64,000 nucleotides of DNA from Anas platyrhynchos (GCF_047663525.1 NC_092616.1:3323501-3387500); one strand, 5' to 3'; counted from the stretch's first letter, positions 1 to 10,797 are shown. Numbers and translations are program-made. Notes: generated from the letters alone by a model not told the origin.

Positions 1-1080
1 AGCCCTTCTGCTGCTTCCTTTTTTCTATAATTTTGGTTGTGTTCCTTTTGATCTAATCTGAGAAGGACAGAGGTCTCAGAGATCAGCAGTTCTTACACAT
101 TTTGCAAAGACTGATGGTATCATTGAGCAGAAAAACCCAATAAAAGCTTCATTAGTTCTGCTTCTCAAAGAATTTTCTGTTTAGTGAAGAGACCTTTAGA
201 GAGAATTAGAGCCCAAATCTGTCATTTTGAACATTCTCATTTTCCATTAGGCAGAACAATTTGCAAGATTAAATGCAAAGGAATATATCTCATTGTTCAT
301 CATTATTTGGACTTTGTTCCAATTAGTTTAATTATCTCAGGTATCACTGTGACTTCTTGTTGCTCAATTACTGTCAAACAGACCACCCTTCTAATCACGT
401 CACCTGCCGCTTTTTCTAACCTCTACATTGAACACACTCTGGAGGGATTTGTCTGTGTTTTTAGACATGCCTGAGTGAGTGAGAGCTACTTGTGATCTAA
501 TAGATGATTTGGTTAGTGCACAAGTGCATCTTTGACCTGCATTTCGAACAGGGGCATATATGACCAGTTCTAGCTATTTTCTGCTGTGTACAGAAGAGGA
601 GAACAGATTCACAATGTTTTTCTGATTGTGCATCTGTTTTTACACTGGCCATGGCCCTAGGACAGATCTGACCAAGCTGGAAGTGATTTCCTTTCAAATA
701 AATTAGCCTATTAGCTGAAAAGAACTAATGATGTTCTGTTTTTCTACCTAGAACGCAGGAGGAGAATCAGATCAGAAAACAGTCAAACAGGTTACAGATT
801 GGGAAAGTCTGGCTTATAAAATTTTAAATGGCTCAGAAGTTCAGGTGTGTGATTTATAAGATTATACTTTTTATTCTGAAGACTATGACCCAATTTCAAT
901 AAGTTTGATGTGAAGCTTTATAATTCATCACCTGATAATTCTAACATGAATAAAATAGTAAAACAGTGTACATTTCTGCAGAAAGAGAATTGCTGGGAAT
1001 TGGCATACAGGATGTGGACATGTGCCTGTGGAACAATTGTTCGATCTGAGCTTGCTTTAAGCAACCAGATCCCTCTGCAA
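1..1080. other. AT-rich outer flank of left arm, no gene seen
   Basis: I see no recognisable gene or repeat family here. The short open frames (for example 184-474) are present in the mirror arm, but that only reflects the duplication. The mirror is 27140-28196. Confidence 0.5.
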
Positions 1081-1082
1081 GG

Positions 1083-1303
1083 CCTTTCCACCCTCAACAG
1101 AGTCCACAACTCCTCCAAGTCATCAGCAAACTTGCTCAAAAAACCTTCTATTCCTACATCCAGACCGTTTATAAAAATATTGAAAAGTACCGGCCCTAAA
1201 ATGGAGCCTTGAGGGACCCCACTGGTGACCGCCCGCCAGCCTGACGCAGCCCCATTCACCATAACCCTTTGGGCCCTGCCTGTTAGCCAATTGCTCACCC
1301 ACA
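1083..1303 (-). mobile_element. CR1 LINE reverse-transcriptase fragment (left arm)
   Basis: On the - strand this encodes CR1-like RT with the motif [16 protein letters not shown], then [10 protein letters not shown] and FADD, the CR1 form of the RT catalytic box. The left copy has lost about 7 bp just after the GATGAC of FADD compared with the right arm. This shifts the frame, so the following TKLGG block is lost. It is a 5'- and 3'-truncated remnant and is not mobile. Confidence 0.88.
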
Positions 1304-4300
1304 GCTTCTCCCCGCAGCGCCCTGGGCAGCTCCCCGGGCAGGCTGAGTGCTGAGCCTGGCAGGCGGCAGAGGCCCTGCCCCGGCACACAGCCCCTGGGCC
1401 ACAGCAGGGACCCTGCTCTGCACCACAGCCCTGGACACCCCTGCCTGCACCCCCGGCTTCTCCTGCCTCCAGGAACTGCGGCTGCATTGCCCTCCAGCCA
1501 GACACTTACCGGGTGCAGGGCTGGGAAGTCTTCTCCCGCAGGGAGCTCTGGGCATGCTGCCACTTCTGCCTGCCTTTAAGCACTGTGTCTCTGCAGGCAG
1601 TGCCCCCAGCCCTGCTGCGCTGTGCAGAGGAGCTGCTCCTGGGCAGAGCTGTCTCTCTGCAGCGCTGCCCGCTTGCCAGGAGCTCCCCTTGGGCCCAGGA
1701 GCCCGGCCCAGCTCAGCAGCAGAGGCCCAGCCCAAGGCCTCCCTTGCTCTGCCCCCCACCAGGCTCCCTGCACATGGCCCTGGGGCTGCAGGGGAACCTG
1801 CTGGGAAACAGCCTGAAGGAATCCCTGGGCTTCCCTCCCTCCCCTGGGCACACACACTTCTTGACAGCAGGCTCATTTCTCTTAGCACAAAAACAATTAT
1901 CTGTAGCAGTCTTCTCTTCTCATCCCAGTTGATGAAGGGACACCCAGGCATGGTCATAAAAGTAACTCCTTTAGCCCCCTGCTTAAGGAAGGGATTCAGC
2001 AGAGTCAGTTAAGACATCTCATGCTGTTTTTTTGTCCTGGGGCTGGAATGGGACAAAGATCCCTCCCATGCCTGCCACAAACCCACGGGAGCTGGGATTC
2101 CTCTGCACTCAGTTTAGGTGTGAATAACATGGGCAGCTGCAGGTGAGCTCCTTTTCTCAGCTCCAGGATCATTAATGGAGATGGGGGAAATCAAGGGAAA
2201 TCAGCAGCCCCTTCTCCTGCCTGAAGATCAGCCCCAGCTCCAGCACTGGCCCTCAGGGCTGCACCAACACCACAAAGGCCCTCTGCTGTCAGAGCGGCAC
2301 AGCCCAGGCCTGTTTCCTTCTGGCCTCAGGAACACCAGGCCTTGCCCTTCTTGGGATCCCTTAAGTCATCCTTTTGTGCCCATCCACCATCCACGGCAGC
2401 AAATCTCTGCTCTGAAGGAAAGCCTCTTCATGCCCAGGCTCTTGGCACAAGGTCTGGGACAAGTCTGAGTTTGGCCCTTGTGCCACAGCTGAGGTGCTGC
2501 AGCCCAGATGTGCCCCAATGCCCTCAGCCTGGGGCAAAGGCAGGAGGAGCTGGATCCCCGCCTGCTGTCACAGGGCTGGGACATTGATGGAAGAGCTGCT
2601 GAGGTGTGGGGGGACAGGTCCCTCAGCTTGGGGTGCTGTGCTGGATGGGGGCAGATTCTTCAGAAGAGACAGGCGGGGATGATCAACAGGGGGTTGCCCT
2701 CCATGTGAAGGATCTGTCTGGATGCATGGAGCTCCTCTATGGGATGGGCAGCAGAGTGGGGGAGCCCTTGTGGGTGAGGGTCAGAGCAGATCCAGTCAGG
2801 GTGGCAGTGTGGTCAGAGGTAAATGCCTGCAGTCAGGCTGAAGAAGCAGACAGTCTTGTGGAAGCCACTGGATTAAGATGAATTCAATGACCCCATGTCA
2901 CCCTGGGGGCCTTAAATCACTCAGACTGTCACAGAAAAGGGACACTGCAGGGTGCAAACATTCCCGAGGTTTCTATGGGTTCTTGGAGACATCTTCTGTG
3001 CACAGCTGCCAGATGGGCCGACCTAGGTGATGTTCACCAGGATCTGGGACTTGCAAACAGGAAAACCCGTGTCTTGACACTCCTCCTGCAAAATGCATGT
3101 CATAGTCCAGCTGCTTTGCAGCACAGGGAAAGAGATGAGGTTTTGGGGCCCAGCCCTACATCCAGCACTGCACAGCCAGCCCTGTTCTGATCCCCAGCCC
3201 TGGTCCCCAGCCCTGATCCTGTCCCCAGACATGGTTCCTAGCCCTGGTCCCCAGTCTTGGTCCCCAGCCCTGGTCCTGGACCCCAGCCCTCGTCCTGTTT
3301 CCTGCCCTGGTCCCAAGCCCTGGTCCCTGAGAGGCAAAACCCCTCTCATTTATATGCAGGAACATGGTGGAGGCTCCTAGGTCAGTCACAGAAAGGTGTG
3401 ACATATGTTGGAGAAATAATCCACTAAACACACAAAAATCCAGAAAAGAATTTTCTGCTTCCTTTTCCCTTTCCAGCACTTGCAGGATTGGGTGAGGTTG
3501 CAGAAAGAAATGGAAAAGGAACTGTCAAGTTCCAACACATCTCTAAGATTCCTGAACTGTTCCTTTGATGATCAGTGGGCTTGTAAGAAGGCTTATAAAT
3601 TGCCTACAGCCTCTCCTTTGTTTATGGCCAGCTTCATTGGCAACTTTGCTGTACCTGTCAGGGCTTTCTGACAGGCTGTTTTCTATCTGCAAAGATGGAT
3701 ATGCACCTAGGCAGTGCTCTGGGAACTGCTGGTTTCTGAAGGGCAAAGAGGTTGGCAGGAGGGCTCTGAACACAGGTGGGGAAAAGACCATGGGACATGG
3801 AAACATCCCCCAGTTATAAAATCTTCAGGCAGAAGAAATATGGTTAGGGAATGAGAAGAAAGAAAAACCGGATTTGTAGTCAGAGGGAGAACTTCTCAGA
3901 AAAGTCTGTATTATTCCCTACATTGCAGCCCCCTTCCTCTGAGCAAGCCCTCTTGCCTCCTGTCCCACACAGGAAAGCCCCTGCAGTCACTGCTGTGGGT
4001 CCAGGGCATGAAGCACGTCCTCTGCAGCCACAGTTCCAGCAGAGCAGAGGTGCATCTCTCCAGCCACGTGCCCATTTCCCTCTGTGGTGCAGGGGGGCTG
4101 AGAGCAGCAGCCTGGGGCTGTGGGCAGTGCATTCTGTGAGGCTGGGGAATGAGCTGACTTTCCCTTAATGAGACACCATCATTAGGACACTTGTCTGTCT
4201 CCCTGGGATGGCCTTCCAAGTTGTGAGCTGTCCTGCAGGATAGAAATCTTTTCCGTAGTATCTCTGTTATGTGAATGCCCCAGGAAGAAGCAGAGAGATG

Positions 4301-4580
4301 CTGCATGTGAGGACATGCTGTTGGGTTGGTGAAATAAATGATAAGTGTCCTTGGCAAGACATGTGGTGCTGAGACCTTGCTTAGGTACCTTGAGAAAGGC
4401 TGCGCACTGAGAGATTGGCAGTGGGTTCCTCTGCTCTCAGCAGTGTCTGCCTTCTTTTCAGGGTGCCATAAATGTGATTGCCCTCCATTAACAAAAGCTG
4501 CAAGATCACGGCCATTGGGCACAAGCCCAACCAGCTCCCCTCACCCTGCTCTGAGCTAAAGGGAATCCCTTTGCCTCTCA
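1304..4580. other. GC-rich, gene-poor stretch of left arm
   Basis: Many overlapping open frames occur on both strands between 1295 and 2012, which is typical of GC-rich noncoding DNA. None shows a domain I recognise. The only clear structure is the short CAGCCCTGGTCCC-type minisatellite near 3185-3335. The mirror is 23640-26892. Confidence 0.5.
3185..3335 (+). repeat. Short minisatellite, unit near CAGCCCTGGTCCC
   Basis: Degenerate tandem copies of about 12-18 bp (CCCAGCCCTGGTCC and close variants). The mirrored copy is near 24893-25045 on the other strand. Confidence 0.8.
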
Positions 4581-4582
4581 GG

Positions 4583-4870
4583 TCTCACAGCCATTCACTG
4601 TGGGTGCAGCAGAAATCCTCAGGACTTCTGACTTCAGAGGACATTCCTTGGGCATGATGAGGTTGTGTAGGAAAAAAACAAAAATTCCTAGAAGTCCTCT
4701 CAGCCCTCCACATTCTTTAGGCCTGTTAGGACACCACCCCGTATGCCCTTCTGCATTGATTTCATCTGACAAATTCTGAAAATATAACTTGGAGCCTCTG
4801 CCATGTTCTGATGTACCCAATGCACAGGGACAAGACTGCTTCCTCCTGACCCAATATGCACAGGTCCCGA
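4583..4870 (+). repeat. Direct duplication, copy 1 (left arm)
   Basis: Starts TCTCACAGCCATTCACTGTG and matches 5333-5640 over about 300 bp with small gaps. Shared landmarks are GCAGCAGAAATCCTCAGGA, TTCAGAG, TTGGGCAT, GATTTCAT and CCATGTTC. It is an old local duplication of unknown origin with no coding potential that I recognise. Confidence 0.7.
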
Positions 4871-5332
4871 ATACTTCAGTATCATATTCAAACTCATTAA
4901 ATATAGCGTATGAGGCTGAATGACAAGTGAGGGAGTGTGGCAGGGAGGGGTTCAAGGAGAAATGGAGTAGATTTCACTCTGGGAAGCCAGTATTAACTTG
5001 TCATTGTTTTTTTTGTTTGTTTTTTTTTTTTCCATCTTGAAAGCTCCCTAGATCCAGCACACTGATGGGCAGCACACTGTTCTTTGACCTGCTCCCCATC
5101 AAAGGAACAGATGGACTAAATAGCGTGGAAAAGGGCTTCAGGGTACATTTAAGGAACAGGCAGAGCCCTTACCAATTTCAGACATGGGCAAAGCAGACTC
5201 ACTCTAGGAAGACGAGCATAATTTATTGAGTGCTACCGGTAGACTGGAGCAGTGAGAAACTAAATGAGAACTAAGAAAGTTCATGGTCTCTCTCTGCCCC
5301 TGCTCCAGCGTGGGGTCCCTCCCACAGCCAGC

Positions 5333-5640
5333 TCTCACAGCCATTCACTGTGAGTGCAGCAGAAATGCTCAGGATTTCTGACTTCAGAGAGCACTGCTTG
5401 GGCATCACGAGGGAGAGGATGCTGTCTAGCAAAAGCAAAACTAAACTAAAAGTCCTTTTTGTCACCCACCTTTTTTTTTTTTTTTTTTTTCACATTCGGA
5501 GTGCAGATGTAAACGTCCCTTCTGTGCTAGGAGTGATTTCATATGTCAAATTCTGAACAAAAAATACTTGCCCTACCATGTTCCAATATACGCAGTGCAC
5601 TGGGAAAGGACTTCTAACTCTTGAGCCAATGGGCAATGCC
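5333..5640 (+). repeat. Direct duplication, copy 2 (left arm)
   Basis: Second copy of the block at 4583-4870, about 750 bp downstream. A poly-T tract of more than 20 bases interrupts it near 5471-5490. Both copies are mirrored in the right arm near 23350-23640 and 22580-22890. Confidence 0.7.
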
Positions 5641-5756
5641 ATGATGGTAATGGTAAACTGAACCTCACAAAAAGAATCTCAAGTCATGGAAGTGAAAGGA
5701 CATATTTCCTAGAGAAAAAAAAATTCCTAGAGAAAAAAAAAAAAAAAGCCTTTTTA

Positions 5757-6036
5757 CATGTGCCTTCCTCACATGACTGTGCGGCAGGCATTCCACGTTA
5801 CTTTGTCAGCACTGGATTTTTTTCCGACGTGAAGCCTCCCTCCACCTACTCCCCATCCCTGGGCCTGGTGGTGGCAGTTCTGTACTCAGTGATGCCTCCA
5901 GCACTGAACCCTCTCATCTACAGCATGAAGAACCAGGAGCTCAAAGATTCAATATGGAAACTGCTGACTGGGCGTTTATCAGTGGCCACAGACTGTCTGC
6001 CTTCTTCTGCAGATGGCTCCAAGTATTATTCATGAC
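5757..6036 (+). pseudogene. Olfactory receptor C-terminal fragment (left arm)
   Basis: Encodes the end of a class II olfactory receptor of the type amplified in birds (OR14-like, tentative). It shows the TM6 end CLPHMTV in one frame, then in another frame the TM6-TM7 loop STGFF and KPPSTYSPS, and the TM7 hallmark PPALNPLIYSMKNQELKD. The frame break between CLPHMTV and STGFF, and the absence of TM1-TM5, show a truncated pseudogene. It would have been a seven-helix odorant GPCR in the plasma membrane. Confidence 0.9.
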
Positions 6037-6639
6037 AGGCCATCTTGCCTTTCCATATGGCATTTGTCTCTTCAATTTTCCTTTCTGCCCTTGTGATATT
6101 GTTGCCTACACAAAAACGCCCTTTTTCATTCCTTCCTGCACGAGTATCACCCTTTCTGTGTGACCCAGGATTTCTGTAGTCAAGGAGCCAGGATCTCTGT
6201 GTATTTTAACCAAATAAATGTTGGTCTGAGACCCATTCTGAGTTGATCAGGAGTGAATGGGAACTGGAGCTGTGGTGGCAGTGCCCAGAGCCCTGCAGCA
6301 GCCTGCGATGGGCACTGCCGTGGGACCAGCCCAGCCTAGGCTACTGGGCTGGGCTGGGCTGGGGAGAGGGCAGGGAGGTGGGAGAGCTGGGGGGCAGCTG
6401 AGCTGGGCTGGAAGCTTCCCAGTAGAGAGAAACATCCGTGTCGAGCTGGGATATGCGACCGTGCAGAGGGAGGACAGGCACTGCTGGCTTTGGATCGCGT
6501 GGCAGAGATCAAAGACAGGCTGGTGCAGAAGGGAGGCAGCTGGGCTGTGCCCTGCTGGCACGGACAGACCAGGAGGGTGGTCCAGGGCCTTTGTACCTGA
6601 AGCCTCTCTTGTCAGCCATGTCACAGCCCCTTTTCCGCT

Positions 6640-6880
6640 CTCAGCTCCTTGTTCCCTCACAAAATACCCCCTCACAGTCCCTGTCCCCTCACGAAGTGTC
6701 CTTTAACCCCTCATCTCCTCACAAAATGCCCCTCACAGCCCCTTTTTTCCCCTCACAGCCCCTTTTTCCCCTCACGGCCCCTTTTCCCCTCACAAAACGT
6801 CCCCTCACAGCCCCTCTCCCCTCACCGAACACCCCCTCAGCCCTTCTTCCCCTCACAATCCCGCATCCCCTCACCGCCAG
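6640..6880 (+). repeat. Minisatellite, unit CCCCTCACAAAATGCC-like (left arm)
   Basis: Degenerate tandem units of about 15-30 bp built on CCCCTCACA with CAGCCCCTTTT or AAACGTCC. It lies directly beside the CpG-rich promoter-like segment. The left copy is about 50 bp shorter than the right. It is part of a 419-codon open frame on the + strand (6438-7697), which I regard as fortuitous because it is made of unrelated minisatellites. Confidence 0.8.
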
Positions 6881-6979
6881 ACGCCCCCCAGAGCCTCGCA
6901 CGCCTTCTCCAAACCCCCCTGAGCCCCCCCAGACCCCCATTTTCCCCAAAATCCAAAAAAATCCCCTCAGACCCCACTC

Positions 6980-7118
6980 AAATTCCCCCCCCCCGCCGCA
7001 CCGGCCGCAGCCTCCGCCGCCATCGCTCCCGCCGGACCGTTTGAAGCCGCGGGGCGGGAGCCAATGGGAGGCCGGCGAGCGCGCATGCGCAGTGCGGGCA
7101 GCCCGGCGGGGCAGGACG
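6980..7118 (-). promoter_or_regulatory. CpG-rich promoter-like segment, left arm
   Basis: This CpG-dense DNA carries a CCAAT box (GAGCCAATGGGAG near 7060-7072) and the perfect NRF1 palindrome GCGCATGCGCAG at 7082-7093. On the - strand there is an ATG in good context (GGGAGCGATGGCGG near 7025-7030), opening a short alanine-rich frame MAAEAAAG. Together with the X-box tandem beside it, this resembles a TATA-less promoter. The direction is uncertain and I found no spliced gene that clearly starts here. Confidence 0.55.
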
Positions 7119-7320
7119 AAATGGCGTCGGTTGCCTGGCAACGGGGGGGAGGGGACAAAATGGCGTCGGTTGCCTGGCAACGGGGGGAGGGGAGAAAATG
7201 GCGGCGGTTGCCTGGCAACGGGGAGAGGGGACAAAATGGCGGCGGTTGCCTGGCAACGGGGGGAAAAGAGGCGGGAACGGCGGTGGCGGTTACCTGGCAA
7301 CGGGGGGCGGGGCGAAGGGA
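7119..7320 (+). promoter_or_regulatory. Five tandem RFX X-box / ATGGCGGC repeats (left arm)
   Basis: Five copies of a 36-49 bp unit. Each has AAAATGGCGTC or AAAATGGCGGC followed by GTTGCCTGGCAACG; the last copy reads GTTACCTGGCAAC and lacks the ATGGCGG part. GTTGCC-T-GGCAAC fits the RFX X-box consensus (GTNRCC, short spacer, RGYAAC). ATGGCGGC fits the YY1 core. RFX factors drive ciliary and centriolar genes, and CCDC81 is a centrosome/cilium protein, so a link to the neighbouring gene family is plausible but unproven. Confidence 0.75.
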
Positions 7321-7324
7321 AAGG

Positions 7325-7706
7325 CGCCCAGTTTGTACTGGGAATGGGCCCAGTTTGTACCGGGATGGGGTTGGGGGGCCCAGTTCGAACTGGGATGGGC
7401 TCAATTCATACTGGGAAAGGGCTGAGGGTCTCAGTTTGTACTGGGAATGGGCCCAGTTTGTACTGGGATGAGGCTGGGGAGCCCAGTTCATACTGGGAAA
7501 GGGCTGCGGGTCCCAGTCTGAGCTGGGGACAATCCCAGTTTGAGCTGGGTTGGAGCTGGGAGCCCTGGTTTGTACTGGGAAAGTTCCCAGTTTGCAGTGG
7601 AATGGGCCCAGTTCATACTGGGGTGGGCCCAATTCATACTGGGAAGGGGTTAAGGGTCCCAGTTCATAATGGGAAGGGGCTGGGGGTCCCAGTTTGAGCT
7701 GGGAAG
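7325..7706 (+). repeat. Minisatellite with CCCAGTT..ACTGGG palindromic units (left)
   Basis: About ten units of 30-45 bp built around CCCAGTTTGTACTGGGA. One unit is a perfect palindrome, CCCAGTTCGAACTGGG (near 7379-7394). It lies between the X-box array and the solo LTR. The left arm lacks one unit found in the right arm. Confidence 0.85.
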
Positions 7707-8328
7707 TGTAATACACAATAAATGTTTGTTCATTGTCTTTTGTATTATAAAAACAAGGAGTTCCGTTTGAGGAGCGGGAGTTGCGAAAGCTCCCTGCTGA
7801 AGTAAGGAGCTGGATAATGCTTGGCTAGACACTATGAAAATTCTTTTGCCTAATGTAACAAAAAAGAGAACCCCCTCCCCTTCTCTCCTTCTGCATCTCA
7901 GTTGCCTCTTTTGTTCAAAGACACTGTTGCAAAGCTCATGTAACCATCTCCTGAGAAGTTGCTAACCTAGCGTATCAACATCCTGCCTTCCTGTCTCACG
8001 CTGGGCCAACATGACCAAATAAAAAAAGAAGTTGAACCACAACGCCGAGGAAGACTACGGCCTTCATCTTCACGACCACCAGAGGGACAGAGACGACCCC
8101 CTAGCAACAGTGCACGCAGTCGCAGAATATACCAGGACGTGCTGCGTAATCCCGGAATTACCAAGATATAAAAAGGGACCCTGGCGGGGGTGAGGTGCGC
8201 GCCGTTGGCGGAGCCGAGACTCCCCGGCCGCCCAGCGCTGTTTTGCTTGCTGTTGCTTACTCAATACATTCCTTTCTATTATTAATGCAATGCTCTCTGA
8301 AAATTAATTAAGGGGGCAACATATAACA
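7707..8328 (+). mobile_element. Solo LTR, 622 bp, with 5-bp target duplication (left arm)
   Basis: Starts TGTAATACAC and ends ATATAACA (TG...CA). It is flanked by GGAAG at 7702-7706 and GGAAG at 8329-8333. A TATA box (GATATAAAAAGGG near 8163-8175) precedes a GC-rich leader and the ACTCAATACATTCC region, as in a retroviral R/U5, so the LTR reads on the + strand. No internal retroviral sequence is present. A 5-bp duplication fits ERVL or ERV1 better than ERVK; family not assigned. Confidence 0.85.
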
Positions 8329-8500
8329 GGAAGGAGGTGGCTCGCGCTAGCTGCAGCTAGTTCAGCGGCTCGACCTTGACGTCATCTGCAAGGAGAAGCA
8401 ACATCCTCAGTGCCACAGCAAGCCCAAGTTGCTTGCAGCATTCCGAACAAGGTCCTAGAGGAAGGGTCGCTAAGAGAAACAGCTCCGGGGCCACGGGGTC
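8329..8500 (-). pseudogene. CCDC81-like: CCDC81-like intron B / exon C fragment (left arm)
   Basis: On the - strand the acceptor CTCCTTGCAG at 8386-8395 precedes exon C from 8385 down to the LTR duplication at 8329. The intron part matches the spacer copy at 15280-15402. The exon has a stop (TAC to TAG after the AAC codon), not shared with the spacer copy, whose stop is at another codon. Only about 57 exon bases remain, so this is the relic of a second gene in tandem behind the main one. Confidence 0.8.
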
Positions 8501-8599
8501 TTCTGGGGGAACTCGAGCTCTTCAAGCTCCAGAAATGACTGTCATGGGAAAGACTGAGAGTCATTTCTGGAGAGAGAGGAAAAGTTTATCACTTCTGAA

Positions 8600-9960
8600 A
8601 AATCCAAGGGGTGACAGCAAGTTTGTGTGCCCCAGGTGGTGTTTTGATGACCCGAGGAGATGCTCGGGTTCTCCACTCAGATGTAGGAGTGCGGTGGGGA
8701 GATTCTTGGGTGCTCCAGTGAGGTGCTTGGGTGTTCCAGGGAGGTGCTTCTGTGCTGCAGGAGTTGTATGGCAGGGGCAGAAACTTTTGTTAGGAGGGCA
8801 GAGGTTTGTGTGCTCCAGGGAGGCTTTTCTTCTGCCCCAGGGATATGCTTATGTGCCCCAGGGAGGTGCTTGTGTGCCCTGGGAATATCCTTGGGCTCTC
8901 TAGGAAGGTGCTTGATTCCTCTGGGGTCACTTGGAACCTCCGGAGTTGCCTGGGTCCAGCAGAGAGCAGGTTGTGTGCTCCAGGGAGTTGCTGGACTGCA
9001 CTAAGTGTGTTTTTCAGTGCTTTAGGGAGGTTCTTGGTTGTCCCGACAAGATGCTCGTGTTCCACAGGGAAGGGGATGAGTGACCCAGAGGCAGGTGCTG
9101 GTTGTCCCCAGGGAGGTGCTTGCCTACCATGGGAAAATGCTTGTACACCCAAGAAGATCCTTTGCTCCTCCAGGACGTTGCGTGATTTACCCAGGGAGGT
9201 GTTTCTCTGACCCGGGGCAGGATAGGATTTCTTCATAGAGGTGCTTCATCAATGGAGGGAATTCCTTGGTTCTTGAAAGATCTTCTGGGGTGACCTATGC
9301 GGGTGCTTGGCACCCATGGGGTTATTCTACTGTTCCCCAGGGAGGTGTTTCATTCTTCCAAGGAGGTGCTTGGGTTCTCCATAGAGGTTCCTGGGTTCCT
9401 CCAAGAAATGCTTATATGCCTTTGGGCGATGTCTTAGAGCATCAGCAGGAGATGGGTTCACAGCGGAAATTGTTCAGGTGAACCCACCTAGAGTTGGGAT
9501 CTCCCGTGAGGTGCTGGAATGCCCTTGGAAGATGCCTGAGAGGGAAAAGGTAGTGCTTAGGTGTCCTGGGGAAATGCTTGTCTACCCCAGCTCAATGCTC
9601 ACGTGTCCTGCGGGAAGTATTTCTGATTTCAAGAGGTGCCTATATTCCCTGGGGAGATACTTGGGTGCCATGGAGGGTGCTTCAGGAAGATGCTTGTATT
9701 CCCAGGGGAGACTTTTACTTTCCCCAGGGACATGTTTGGCTTCTCCAGGGAGTTGCCAGAACGCTCCTTGGAAAAGACGGCTTGATCAGAGGACTTGTGC
9801 CGAGGTCCTGCTAGCAAGACTGGTGGTCTGGGGAGATTGTTGGCTGCTCCAGGGAGATGCCTGTGTGCTGCACGGAGAAGCCAGGGCATCCTTGGGATGT
9901 GCCCGTGTGCCTAATGGAGATGGTGGTGTGAATCAGGGCAGTGCTTTGCTACCGCGGATG
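8600..9960 (-). repeat. Degenerate minisatellite, CCAGGGAGGTGCTT units (left arm)
   Basis: About 1.3 kb of very degenerate units of 25-40 bp built on GTGCTCCAGGGAGGTGCTT and GTGCCCCAGGGAGATGCTT. It lies between the end of the main CCDC81-like gene and the fragment of the next one. Open frames here (for example 9478-10155) only reflect the repeat. Confidence 0.85.
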
Positions 9961-9989
9961 AAGCGACACAAGCAGTCTGGCTGTGCTCT

Positions 9990-10107
9990 TTATTTTCCAT
10001 TCAGGGGTGGAAAGCGGGAGAGCTTCCCAGCCCCTTTGCTCAGAGCTCCGCTGCTGCCTTCAGCATTCCCAGCACCTTCCCCTCCGTTGCGGTACCAGCA
10101 TCTAGCG
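9990..10107 (-). CDS. CCDC81-like: CCDC81-like terminal exon, left arm
   Basis: Mirror of 18006-18123, with the same acceptor, the same TAA/AATAAA overlap and the same doubt about frame. Confidence 0.45.
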
Positions 10108-10390
10108 CTAGGGAGTCAGAAAGAAAAGAGGATGATCAGGTTGTGTACAGGCTGAACGCAGAGAAGTACTGCAGGCTTAGCTCGGGCCGTGCACGTAGGG
10201 GTCTGCTTCCCATGAAGCTTCAAGGTTGCCGTCAGCTGCGACAGATGCCTAGTGCCCAAGCTCATCAGCCTGGGGCTGAGGCAGGGGGAGCGGAGGGCCC
10301 CGGAATGCCCTCTCTGTCCCAGTGCTGCCCCCACGGGAAGGACGGGCCTTGCAGCAGCGGGAAGCACCATCCCTTTCTGGAGATACTTAC

Positions 10391-10513
10391 CAGGGGAGCC
10401 GCTGCTGCTCTTGCTGCAGCCGCTTTTCCTCCGCAGCACTTCTGAACACCCTTTGTTGACTGCGATGCGGCTCCAACCTTTTCAAAACTTGCAGTGCTCG
10501 TGGGGAAAGGTGG
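10391..10513 (-). CDS. CCDC81-like: CCDC81-like exon J, left arm
   Basis: Mirror exon with LKRLEPHRSQQ and EKRLQQEQQ where the right arm has LKRSEPHRSQQ and EKRLRQEQQ. The frame is open. Confidence 0.72.
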
Positions 10514-10797
10514 CTGCAACACCAGGAGAAAGGGATCCCTCAGCCTCTGCCAGACACCCCTTCTGCCTCTCCCCTCATCCAGACCCTGCACCCACGCGGT
10601 GCCACGTGCACCCACCCTTTTGCCCTGTGATGAGTTTTAGGCCTTGGCGGTAACCAAGGTCATGCCCGCTTTAGGAGAAAGCAAAGGGTGTCATAGGCAA
10701 GCCCAGGACTCAGGGACCGGGCTGCTGGACATCTCCTGACATCGCTCAGCAGCTACTCGAGTGCCCCAGCACGTGAACGCAGCCGGCACACACTTAC

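Noticed and set aside
1295..2012. Overlapping GC-rich open frames on both strands of about 220 codons
   Set aside because: Open in several frames at once with no domain. Typical of GC-rich noncoding DNA.
5757..6036. Functional olfactory receptor
   Set aside because: Only the end of TM6 and TM7 is present, with a frameshift. The mirror has an added stop.
6438..7697. 419-codon + strand open frame
   Set aside because: It crosses three unrelated minisatellites, and the mirror arm breaks it up. Composition explains it.
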